From positions 1-64,000 of the forward strand of contig CAINHS010000015.1 in NCBI GenBank assembly GCA_903848955.1: a DNA stretch of 64,000 nt, in the 5' to 3' direction. This document shows, one piece after another, positions 16,283-24,003 of this stretch. Below the pieces are notes generated by a model. It saw nothing but the letters and a program-made list of their open reading frames with translations, did not search any database and had not been told where the DNA came from. Both the position numbers and the translations under genes were made by a program. How positions within the stretch are numbered: the stretch's first letter is position 1; each line of letters opens with the position of its first letter. This DNA is from an uncultured beta proteobacterium (GTDB lineage Bacteria > Pseudomonadota > Gammaproteobacteria > Burkholderiales > Rhodocyclaceae).

Positions 16283-18355
16283 TCAGCCGACGACAATTTG
16301 CACCACACCGAGAGCCATTCTCACCACACCGGCGACCAGCAAGGCTACCGCAACCGACAGAAAAACCGAAAACAGTGCATCCCGTCGCCCTATGGTCTTG
16401 AGCATCACGGCGAAGGTTGAAACGCAGGGAATGTAGAAGGTGAGAAACAACAGCAGCGTGACGATTTGCGCCGGGTCGAGCAAATTGCCGATTTCCTGCG
16501 TCGCCAGCGCCTGGTAGATCATCAGCAACGACAGTTCCTTGCGCAGCACGCCAAACAGCAGCGGCACGCCCAGCACCAGCGGCAGACCCAGCCACCAGAC
16601 GGTCACCGGCATCAGCAGGGTATTGATGATGACGTCGGCGCCGTTGTGGGTCAGCAGCGCCAGCACCACGCTGCCACCCACCAGCAAAGGCGTGACGATG
16701 GTAAGGATGTCGCTGGTGCGCGCCCAGGTTTCGGCAAGCAGTACCCGCCACGTCGGCAGCGCATAGGCGGGGATTTCCTGCACCTGCCCCGGGCCGGGTT
16801 CGCGATCACCGCGCGACAGCAGGCGGCCCATGACGGCAATGACGACCAGGGTCAGGGCGAATATGCCGAAAACGCCGCCCGCACCCAGATACTTGCCGGC
16901 GATGGCGAGGATGATGGCGGAACGCGCCGAGCAGGGCACGAACGTGATCAGCACCGAGGCAATCACGCGCTCGCGGCCTCTGGTGGCCCTGGCCGCGCCC
17001 GAGATCGCCGGCACGTTGCAGCCGAGCCCGAGCAGGAAGGGTACGGCAACCCCGCCGTGCAGCCCGATCTGGTGGAAGCCGCGATCAACGACGAAGGCGA
17101 TGCGCTGCATCAGGCCCGCCTCTTCCAGCGTCACCAGCAGCATGACCAGCGGGACCATGTAGGGCACCACGATGCCGACCAGACCGATGAGGCCGTCAAG
17201 CACGGCACGGGCGACAACCCCCGCCATGGAATGCGGCTGCCAGTCGGCAAAGGCTTCGGTCAGGCGTGCCGTGGTCATTGAGTCGATCCAGCCGCTGATC
17301 TCGAACACCACGAACAGCACGGCGGCGAAAACGGCGAGGCTGCCGATCAGGCCCCACTGCGGATGCAGGAACAGTTCGTCAAGCCAGTAGCGCCAGCCGT
17401 GACGGCCTTGCCGGCTGGCCGGCGATCCCATGCGCATCGCCGCCTCGACCAGCGTCGCGGCACGGTGGTGGCGATCGGCATGCATTTCCTCGGCCAGCGG
17501 TCGCGGCAGCCTCAGTCCGGCCTCCTGCCGCAGCGCCTGGAAGTGCGGCAGCAGTTGCGGAAAATGCTGACCCAGCTCGTCCTCGATGAAGCTGTCAGCG
17601 GCGGCGAACTGCATCAGCAGCAGGGGATGCGGCAAACGGAACGCGGCATGGAGGTCGGGCCGGTTCATCGCCGCATCGAGCGGCTGCAGACTCTCGCTGA
17701 TGTGCCGGCTGGGCGGCTGCGGCAAAGGGCAGGTTTCCTCGCGTGCCGAATTCACGGCGATGCTGAACAACTGCGCGATACCCTGTCCCATCAGTGCCAC
17801 TGTGGGCACCACCGGCACGCCCAGCAAGGTCTCCAGCGCCTTGATGTTGATGTACAGACCCTTCTTCAGCGCCTCGTCCATGTGATTGAGCGCCAGCACC
17901 ACGGGCCGGCCAAGTTTTGTCAGCTCCAGCGTCAGCTCCAGATGGCTCTGCAGTCCGGTGGCATCGACCACCTGTATGATCAGATCGGGCGGGGCGAAGG
18001 GTGCGGGTGGAGCGGACGCTTCATGCACCGAGACGGCGGGACGGTCGTCACCCCACAGCAGGTACTTCAATGTGGAAGCGTCGTCGCCCGGCAGCTGGTG
18101 CAGGGTCTGCAGGCTGGGCAGATCGACCACGCTGGCTTCATCGAGACCGATCTGCACCTTGCACTCGCTGTAGGCGCGATGCGTACCGGTCAATCGGCCG
18201 GTGTGCGGCGAGGTGCTCGACACGGCGTCGAACAGAGTCGTCTTGCCGGCCCCCGGCAACCCGACCAGGGCGATGCGCAGACGCTTCTCGCCGCGCAACA
18301 GCGGGGTGCGCAAGGGTACGGCGGTGACCGTGACCCGATTATTGGTATCTGCCAT
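16283..18355 (-). CDS. FeoB-like GTPase/membrane transporter
   Basis: A 690-residue protein with the FeoB arrangement: an N-terminal small GTPase domain and a polytopic membrane part with two Gate domains. The membrane half has the conserved LGCNVPAISGA and FVPCSARSAI motifs, with the Cys residues of the FeoB core. The GTPase is divergent. G1 is GLPGAGKTT instead of the usual GNPNSGKTT; G3 reads DLPS where DLPG is expected; the GVTV switch I threonine is not recognisable; G4 is NHMD. Nucleotide handling may therefore differ. There is no FeoA or FeoC neighbour. It starts 8 nt after a DUF294 gene and looks like the last gene of the acetate-sensing operon, so its substrate may not be ferrous iron. 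Confidence 0.82.
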   Translation of the reverse strand: MADTNNRVTVTAVPLRTPLLRGEKRLRIALVGLPGAGKTTLFDAVSSTSPHTGRLTGTHRAYSECKVQIGLDEASVVDLPSLQTLHQLPGDDASTLKYLLWGDDRPAVSVHEASAPPAPFAPPDLIIQVVDATGLQSHLELTLELTKLGRPVVLALNHMDEALKKGLYINIKALETLLGVPVVPTVALMGQGIAQLFSIAVNSAREETCPLPQPPSRHISESLQPLDAAMNRPDLHAAFRLPHPLLLMQFAAADSFIEDELGQHFPQLLPHFQALRQEAGLRLPRPLAEEMHADRHHRAATLVEAAMRMGSPASRQGRHGWRYWLDELFLHPQWGLIGSLAVFAAVLFVVFEISGWIDSMTTARLTEAFADWQPHSMAGVVARAVLDGLIGLVGIVVPYMVPLVMLLVTLEEAGLMQRIAFVVDRGFHQIGLHGGVAVPFLLGLGCNVPAISGAARATRGRERVIASVLITFVPCSARSAIILAIAGKYLGAGGVFGIFALTLVVIAVMGRLLSRGDREPGPGQVQEIPAYALPTWRVLLAETWARTSDILTIVTPLLVGGSVVLALLTHNGADVIINTLLMPVTVWWLGLPLVLGVPLLFGVLRKELSLLMIYQALATQEIGNLLDPAQIVTLLLFLTFYIPCVSTFAVMLKTIGRRDALFSVFLSVAVALLVAGVVRMALGVVQIVVG

Positions 18356-18363
18356 GTGCGGAC

Positions 18364-20253
18364 TCAGAGCCTGTATTCAAGCTGCAGCCGCGACTGCAGC
18401 CGCTTCGCCTGCTTGAAGGATTCCTTCAGCACCTGCCGGTCCAGCTCGTTGAGCTTGTCCGGATCGATGCGATTTTCGCCACCCGGCCGCGTGTCGGCAC
18501 GCTGATTGCGCAGGCGCAGATTCTGAATGAAAAAGAAACCCTCGATCACGGCATTGATGTCGTCGCCGCCCAGCTTCATCTGTTCGGCCGCGGCGCGCAG
18601 GCGGGCGGTGGTGCTGCTATGGGGAATGCCGTGGGCCAGCGCGATGATGCGTGCCGCGTCGACAAAAGGCCGCGCGCCAAAGGCCTTCAGGTCAAGGGTG
18701 TGGGGGAAATCCGGATTGTTGTCGAAAACGAAATCGCGGATCATGCCCAGCGGCGGCGCTGCCTTCACCGCGTTCTCGGCCATGAAGCGGAGAAAGAGCT
18801 TGGCGTCGCCGGTGAGATCCAGCAACCACTTGCGCAAGGCCTTGGCCAGGGCCTGATTGCCATACAGCGGACGGAAATCGAAAAAGATGGTGGCATTGAG
18901 CAGCGCTTCCGGCTCGGGCAGCCGGACCCAGTGGGTGAAGCGCTCCTGCCACTCGTCCTGCGTCAGACACCACTGCGGGTTGCTGGCCATGATGTTGCCC
19001 TTGCACAGCGGGAAACCGCAGCGCGCCAGGCCTTGATTGACATCGCCGGCAAAGTCGAGAAAACGCAACTTGAGCGCATCGCGGTCGGAAAAATCGGGGC
19101 AGACGAAGATGATGCCGTTGTCCTGGTCGGTGCTGAACGTCTGCTCGTCGCGCCCTTCCGAGCCGAACGCCAACCAGGCCCAGTCGAGACCGAACAGATC
19201 ATGCTGCGCCAGGCTGATCTCGATGACACGGCGCGTCAGGCTGTCGTTGAGACCGGAAATGAACTGGGTCAGTTTTTCCGCACTGACACCCTGGCCCAGC
19301 ATGCTGAGGCACAGGCGCCGCACATCTCCGGCGACCTGGCTCACGGCATCGATGTCGGTCGCCGCCTCGATCACCTTGCGGATGTTGCGCAGACCCACGC
19401 GCTGCACAGCGAACAGGTCGCGTTCGGAAACCACGCCGCTGACCCGCTCTTCCGCGTCGACAATCACCAGGTGGCGAACGCCCAGCGTTGCCATCGCCAG
19501 CATGGCTTCGTATACCGTCGCCCGCTCCGGCAGCGTCGCCGCCGGAGTCGTCATCACTTCCTCGATGGCGGCGGTCGCCGGATAGTCGGGAACTACCACG
19601 CGACGCAGCGCATCGGACTGCGTGAAGATGCCGACCGGCTTGTCCGCCGCGTCGGTCACCACCACCGAGCCGACCCTGGCGCGCACCATGGTCTCCATGG
19701 TTTGACGGATCGACGCCTGCGGCGAAACGCGTACCACAGCCTTACTCGGCAGGCCGCCAAGTTCGGCGTTGAGTGACTGCTGCTCGGCATTGCTTTGGCC
19801 GAACTGGATTTCGATCTGGCGCCGGGACTCGTCGAGCAGACCGGCAACGTGGTCGAGCACAAAGCGATTGAACTCGCAGCTGCCCGGCAGCAGCCGGAAA
19901 AAGTCGGCGCTGGAGAGCCGCCAGAGCTGCACATCTTCCACCGCGGTGTAAATGTTGATTGCCGGCCGCTTCGCCGCTACCGCCGCCAGCGGAAAACTTT
20001 GCCCGGGCTCCAGATCATACAAGGGCTGATCAGTGAGATTGACGTCGCCCGCCAGGCGCGCCTGCACCTTGCCGGAGTGGATGATGAACAGATCCGGCGG
20101 CACATCGCCCGGCGTCAGGATAAAGCTGCCGCTGACCACTGCCACCGGCGTCAGGCTTGCCGCCAGCGCATCAAGAGCGAACGCGCCCATGTCCTTGAAC
20201 GGTACATGCTTGCGCAGAAAAGCGAGCAGTTCCTCGCGGGATTCAGAAGCCAT
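18364..20253 (-). CDS. cNMP-binding/CBS/DUF294 nucleotidyltransferase protein
   Basis: A 629-residue signalling protein. Domains in order: a CAP-type cyclic-nucleotide-binding fold (about residues 10-130), two CBS domains (about 155-280, with KPVGIFTQSDALRRVV and ERVSGVVSERDLFAVQR), a GlnD-like nucleotidyltransferase domain with GSEGRDEQTFSTDQDN (about 375-390), and the DUF294 C-terminal helical domain. The GSxGRxEQT...TDQDN motif supplies the Gly-Ser and paired Asp ligands of active nucleotidyltransferases. The ATG at 20253 was preferred over an in-frame TTG at 20271 because an AAGGG lies a few bases upstream. Relatives sit next to ActP/CrbS-type symporters in other proteobacteria. The protein or nucleotide that it modifies is unknown. 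Confidence 0.88.
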   Translation of the reverse strand: MASESREELLAFLRKHVPFKDMGAFALDALAASLTPVAVVSGSFILTPGDVPPDLFIIHSGKVQARLAGDVNLTDQPLYDLEPGQSFPLAAVAAKRPAINIYTAVEDVQLWRLSSADFFRLLPGSCEFNRFVLDHVAGLLDESRRQIEIQFGQSNAEQQSLNAELGGLPSKAVVRVSPQASIRQTMETMVRARVGSVVVTDAADKPVGIFTQSDALRRVVVPDYPATAAIEEVMTTPAATLPERATVYEAMLAMATLGVRHLVIVDAEERVSGVVSERDLFAVQRVGLRNIRKVIEAATDIDAVSQVAGDVRRLCLSMLGQGVSAEKLTQFISGLNDSLTRRVIEISLAQHDLFGLDWAWLAFGSEGRDEQTFSTDQDNGIIFVCPDFSDRDALKLRFLDFAGDVNQGLARCGFPLCKGNIMASNPQWCLTQDEWQERFTHWVRLPEPEALLNATIFFDFRPLYGNQALAKALRKWLLDLTGDAKLFLRFMAENAVKAAPPLGMIRDFVFDNNPDFPHTLDLKAFGARPFVDAARIIALAHGIPHSSTTARLRAAAEQMKLGGDDINAVIEGFFFIQNLRLRNQRADTRPGGENRIDPDKLNELDRQVLKESFKQAKRLQSRLQLEYRL

Positions 20254-20271
20254 GAATGGATGCCCTTGCAA

Positions 20272-21342
20272 TCAAGTGTCAATATGGAAGCGGGTTCTCA
20301 GCATTTGCTGAAGCTTGCGCGCCTGGCGCAGGGCTTCGAGCAACACGCGACGGTCAAACTCGTTGAGCCGCTCCGGATCGACCTGGTTGCCGCAGGCGAG
20401 GCCATCGGCGCCATCGCCGGTCTGGGCCGCCAGCCGAAGCCCCTGCAGCGCATGGAAGGCGCGCACGCACGCTTCGGCATCGACCGGTGGTATGACGCCC
20501 CCTGCCGCGGCCTGGCGCAGACGCGGCGCAGTGGCTGTTGCCGCAATACCGGCACCCAGCGCCAGAATGCGTGCCGCATCGACGAAAATACGCGAGCCGA
20601 ATTTCTTCAGGTCGATGGCACCGCCGGATTTCGCCTCGGTGACGAAATCGCGCAAACGTCCCAGCGGAGGAGCGGCCGCCAGGGCATTGAGCGTCATCAT
20701 GCGCAGAAAGATCTCGTTGCCGCGGGTGAGGCCGGACAGGACCCGGCGCAGTTCGGCAGCCAATCCGTCATCACCGGCCAGTGGCCGGAAATCGAAGAAG
20801 ATCGCGGCATTGAGCAGGGCTTCTGGCTCCGGCGTGCGCACCCAGGTGGCAAAATTTCCGGTCCACTCGGACAGCGAAAGACACCAGCGCGGGTTGCCCG
20901 CCATCACCTCGCCCCGGCACAGGGGAAAACCACATTCGGCCAGCGCCTGATTCGCGGCACGGGCAAAAGGCAGGAACAGCTCACGCAGCTGGCGGGCTTC
21001 GCCGTCGTCGCTGGCGGAGAACACCAGCGCGTTGTCCTGGTCGGTGGTCAAGGTCTGCTCCAGTCGCCCTTCCGAACCGAGCCCGAGCCAGCACCAGCGT
21101 GCAGGCGGCAGGCGAAAACGCAGAGCAAGCAGGGCCAGCGCCCTCGCGGCAACGGCATCGTTGAAGCGGGACAGAGCTCGCGTCACCAGCGCCGGCCCGG
21201 TTTCCTCCTGCTGCAAGGCCACCGCCAGGCGGCGCGCTTCGGCGGCACACGTCACCAGAGCGGCGATATCGGGTGCGCCGGCGATGCGGCGGGAGCATCG
21301 GCCAATGGCGGCGGTTTGCGGCAGGATCTCGCGCTCGCCCAT
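20272..21342 (-). CDS. DUF294 nucleotidyltransferase, short paralogue
   Basis: A 356-residue paralogue of the gene downstream that keeps only the GlnD-like nucleotidyltransferase (GSEGRLEQTLTTDQDNALVF) and the DUF294 C-terminal domain. It lacks the cyclic-nucleotide and CBS input domains. The two share many blocks, such as CGFPLC, GNPRWCLS, ATWVR or HWVR with PEPEALLNA, and IFFDFRPL. The ATG at 21342 was chosen because it lies one base after the stop of the exonuclease gene; a longer frame begins with TTG inside that gene. No ribosome-binding site is visible, so translation is probably coupled. The pair may form a heteromer in which only one partner senses nucleotides (inference). Confidence 0.85.
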   Translation of the reverse strand: MGEREILPQTAAIGRCSRRIAGAPDIAALVTCAAEARRLAVALQQEETGPALVTRALSRFNDAVAARALALLALRFRLPPARWCWLGLGSEGRLEQTLTTDQDNALVFSASDDGEARQLRELFLPFARAANQALAECGFPLCRGEVMAGNPRWCLSLSEWTGNFATWVRTPEPEALLNAAIFFDFRPLAGDDGLAAELRRVLSGLTRGNEIFLRMMTLNALAAAPPLGRLRDFVTEAKSGGAIDLKKFGSRIFVDAARILALGAGIAATATAPRLRQAAAGGVIPPVDAEACVRAFHALQGLRLAAQTGDGADGLACGNQVDPERLNEFDRRVLLEALRQARKLQQMLRTRFHIDT

Positions 21343-21343
21343 G

Positions 21344-23641
21344 TCAATACTTGATGCGGGCAAAATAGGTCTTCTGCGCGGCGTCGAGTGCCTGGCGCAG
21401 GGTGACGATGCCCATGTCCGCCAGCAGCGGAATCATCTTGAGGAACACTTCGCCGGTGACAAAGGCATCGCCCAACGCGGTGTGCCGCCCGATGACGTTG
21501 ATGCCGAGCCGTTCGGCAATGCTCTCCAGGCCATGTGATTCCTGGTTGGGATGGATCACCGCCGAGAGCAGCAGCGTGTCGAGCACCGGTTGGGTGAAAC
21601 GGACGCCGAGGCTGTCTTCCTTCAGCTGGAAAAAACGCATGTCGAAGGCGGCGTTGTGCGCCACCAGCACCGTCTCGGCGCAGAACTCGTGAAATGCGGG
21701 AAGCACCACGTCCAGCCTGGGCTGGCCGTTCAACATGGCCTCGGTAATGCCGTGAATCGGAATGCCCTCGGGCTTGAGCGGGATCACGGGGTCGACCAGC
21801 TGATCGAAGATTTCCTGGCGCAGCAGCCGGTTGTTCACGATCCGCACGGCGCCCATCTGGATGATCTCGTCGCCGTTCGATGGCTGCAGCCCGGTGGTTT
21901 CGGTGTCGAACACCGAGTACGCAAGATCGGTCAGCCGGCGCTCGGGATCGATGCCGGAGCCTTCGGCATCGCGCGCAGCGAACAGGTCGAAGTCGTAATA
22001 TTCGGGCCGGCTTTCGCTGCGCACATGCGGGACCGGGTCCATTGCCTGTACCCCGGACATGATCGCGGCCGGCAAGACGATGCGGAAAAAGGCGTTGTGC
22101 GCTGCCTTGTCGCGCTGGTACCAGATCTCGCCGCCGTGCCGGTCGATGACGTCGCGCAGCGTCAACGGGCTGATTTCGGCGCCGACACTCATCGGCTCCA
22201 GTTCCCATGCATACAAGGTCTCGGACGAGACCACCTTGCCCGACCAGATCAGATCGACAAACACCATCTTGCCTTCGGCCACCAGCCGCAGGCGCAACTC
22301 GCGAATCGAGTAGTGCTCCTGCAGCCGCGACGCCAGAAAAGTGATGGCCTGAATCAGGGCAAAGCTATCCACCCGCACCCACAGGCTGGTGTCCTGATCT
22401 TCGTTCTTGATCAACAGCTGCAGCCGGTCTTCGATGCGCCGCGCTGCCGCCGCCAGGATATCGACCCCCAGCACGTCTTCCAGCGGCCAGCGCGTTTTCA
22501 AGGCATCGGCGAAACGGTTCATGGTGGCTTCGAGACGTTCGGTCATGGCTGCGGACTCGTCCGCGATCACGCGCGTGAAACGCTCGCGATAATCGGCTTC
22601 CATGTCCGGCGTGTCGATCAGCGTCTCCACCGCCGCGCGGATGTTGGCCAACGCCGCGCGATTGCCGTCGGTCAGCAGTTGCAGCGCCTGATCGCGCTCG
22701 GCTTCGCGCTCGAAATTGCGGGTGATGTTCTCGATGGTCAGCACGTAGCCGGTAACCTCAAGCGGCGCACCCATAGAAGCCGCCGCCAAACCGCCTTGAG
22801 CAGGCGCAGCCTGCGAACCGGTGTTGTCGCCCCCCTGCCAGGCAGGGGGGGTGGGGGGGGGGCTGTCCACATTGGCAGTTGTTGCGACGCCGGCCCCGGT
22901 GCGCAGCACCGGGGCCATCTGGGCGCGCAGCAACTGCCCGCTGCGCGTCGAGGTGATGAAGTTGGCCGTCGGCTCGGCACTCCCCCTTGCCAGCCTTTGC
23001 TGAATGGTTTCCAGCGAATGGGTGATCTGGCCACGCTCGAGAATGGAAAAAATCGAACGGCCGAGACCGATCAGCGCACCGCCGCTCATCGACGTCGGCC
23101 CCTGCGCCAGCGCCGTGAACTGCAGTCGTGCGCGGCTGTTGTAGAGCAGGATGCGGCCATCGAGATTGCAGACCACGACGCCCTGCGCCAGTTCCGACAT
23201 CAGGGCGGCAAGGCGGTTCTTTTCCTCCTCCACGCTGGCCTTGGCCTGCCTGATCTGTTCGTCGACGTCATTCAGCAACTCGTCACGCTGCTGCGCCAGA
23301 TCGTTGGCGGCACGCCCCAGTTCGCGCACTTCGGGCGGACCTTCGGGCGCGACGCGGAAGTTGCGGTTGGCGCCCAGCATCAGGCGCAGGGTCTCGGCCA
23401 TGCGCAACAGGCCGTGCACATACTGCTGGAACAGGCCGCGCAACAGCGCCAGGCCGGCGATGAAGCCTAACAGGGTCATCAGGGCGCCCAACGGCAGGCG
23501 CGGCACGAGAAATTGGGCGAAGGCGGCGCGTTCCGCCTCTTTTGCGTCGGCGAACAGCAGCAGGGCGGTAAGCGCAAAGGGACCGGTCATCAGCAGCCCC
23601 AGCACGCCGGCCGCGAGAATGAAACGGAGCTTTGCCTTCAT
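21344..23641 (-). CDS. Membrane sensor (HAMP/PAS/kinase-like) fused to DnaQ-type 3'-5' exonuclease
   Basis: A 765-residue fusion. Two membrane segments (about residues 7-29 and 47-70) flank a very short loop. They are followed by a HAMP-like linker, a PAS-like domain (LAQGVVVCNLDGRILLYN), a helical kinase-core-like region and a degenerate ATPase part without clear N and G boxes. The C-terminus is a complete DEDDh exonuclease: VFDTETTGL (Exo I), LVAHNAAFDMRFF (Exo II) and HTALGDAFVTGE (Exo III). The ATG at 23641 overlaps the receiver gene stop as ATGA; an upstream frame to 23812 lies inside that gene and is ignored. In pseudomonads a short DnaQ-like nuclease occupies this place. Here it is tethered to the membrane and to a sensor. 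A G-rich insertion interrupts the PAS region. Confidence 0.85.
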   Translation of the reverse strand: MKAKLRFILAAGVLGLLMTGPFALTALLLFADAKEAERAAFAQFLVPRLPLGALMTLLGFIAGLALLRGLFQQYVHGLLRMAETLRLMLGANRNFRVAPEGPPEVRELGRAANDLAQQRDELLNDVDEQIRQAKASVEEEKNRLAALMSELAQGVVVCNLDGRILLYNSRARLQFTALAQGPTSMSGGALIGLGRSIFSILERGQITHSLETIQQRLARGSAEPTANFITSTRSGQLLRAQMAPVLRTGAGVATTANVDSPPPTPPAWQGGDNTGSQAAPAQGGLAAASMGAPLEVTGYVLTIENITRNFEREAERDQALQLLTDGNRAALANIRAAVETLIDTPDMEADYRERFTRVIADESAAMTERLEATMNRFADALKTRWPLEDVLGVDILAAAARRIEDRLQLLIKNEDQDTSLWVRVDSFALIQAITFLASRLQEHYSIRELRLRLVAEGKMVFVDLIWSGKVVSSETLYAWELEPMSVGAEISPLTLRDVIDRHGGEIWYQRDKAAHNAFFRIVLPAAIMSGVQAMDPVPHVRSESRPEYYDFDLFAARDAEGSGIDPERRLTDLAYSVFDTETTGLQPSNGDEIIQMGAVRIVNNRLLRQEIFDQLVDPVIPLKPEGIPIHGITEAMLNGQPRLDVVLPAFHEFCAETVLVAHNAAFDMRFFQLKEDSLGVRFTQPVLDTLLLSAVIHPNQESHGLESIAERLGINVIGRHTALGDAFVTGEVFLKMIPLLADMGIVTLRQALDAAQKTYFARIKY
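22830..22862. repeat. G/C-tract hairpin inside the exonuclease-fusion gene
   Basis: A 10-bp inverted repeat (22830-22839 and 22841-22850, six C then TGCC, mirrored) is followed by a 7-G run, one T and a 10-G run up to 22862. In the protein it encodes part of a Pro/Gly/Ala-rich stretch of about 35 residues that looks inserted between the PAS-region strands. Slippage in the G-run would truncate the protein, and long G-runs are also error-prone in sequencing. Confidence 0.75.
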
Positions 23642-24003
23642 GCCAGCAAGGACTTGATCTGCAGCACCAGTTCCTTGGTCGAGAACGGTTTGGTGATGTA
23701 GGCATCGGCGCCGAGCGCCAGACCCTTGGCGACTTCCGTCTCGCGCCCCCTGGCGGTGAGCATGATGATTTTCACCGCCGCCTGCGCCGGGTCGGCGCGC
23801 AAGGCCTGACACACCTCGAAGCCGGATTTCTTCGGCATCATGACGTCGAGCAGGATCAGGTCGGGTGCAAAGTCCGCCGCCTGCTGCAGCGCAGCCTCGC
23901 CGTCAGTCGCCACGGCAACCTCGAAACCTTCTTTCTTGATCAGGTACTCGAGCGAAATAACGATGTTCGGCTCATCATCCACAATCAATACGCGATGGCT
24001 CAA
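23638..24003 (-). CDS. Single-domain response regulator
   Basis: A 121-residue CheY-like receiver. VLIVDDE holds the acidic pocket, LILLDVMMP the phospho-acceptor Asp near residue 53, MLTARG the switch Thr and YITKPF the conserved Lys. There is no output domain, unlike the LuxR-type CrbR regulators that partner CrbS-like kinases elsewhere. The gene overlaps both neighbours by ATGA junctions: the symporter-kinase upstream and the exonuclease fusion downstream. It is therefore the natural phospho-target of that kinase. Output may be by protein contact, for example with the exonuclease fusion or the DUF294 proteins; this is inference. Confidence 0.93.
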   Translation of the reverse strand: MSHRVLIVDDEPNIVISLEYLIKKEGFEVAVATDGEAALQQAADFAPDLILLDVMMPKKSGFEVCQALRADPAQAAVKIIMLTARGRETEVAKGLALGADAYITKPFSTKELVLQIKSLLA

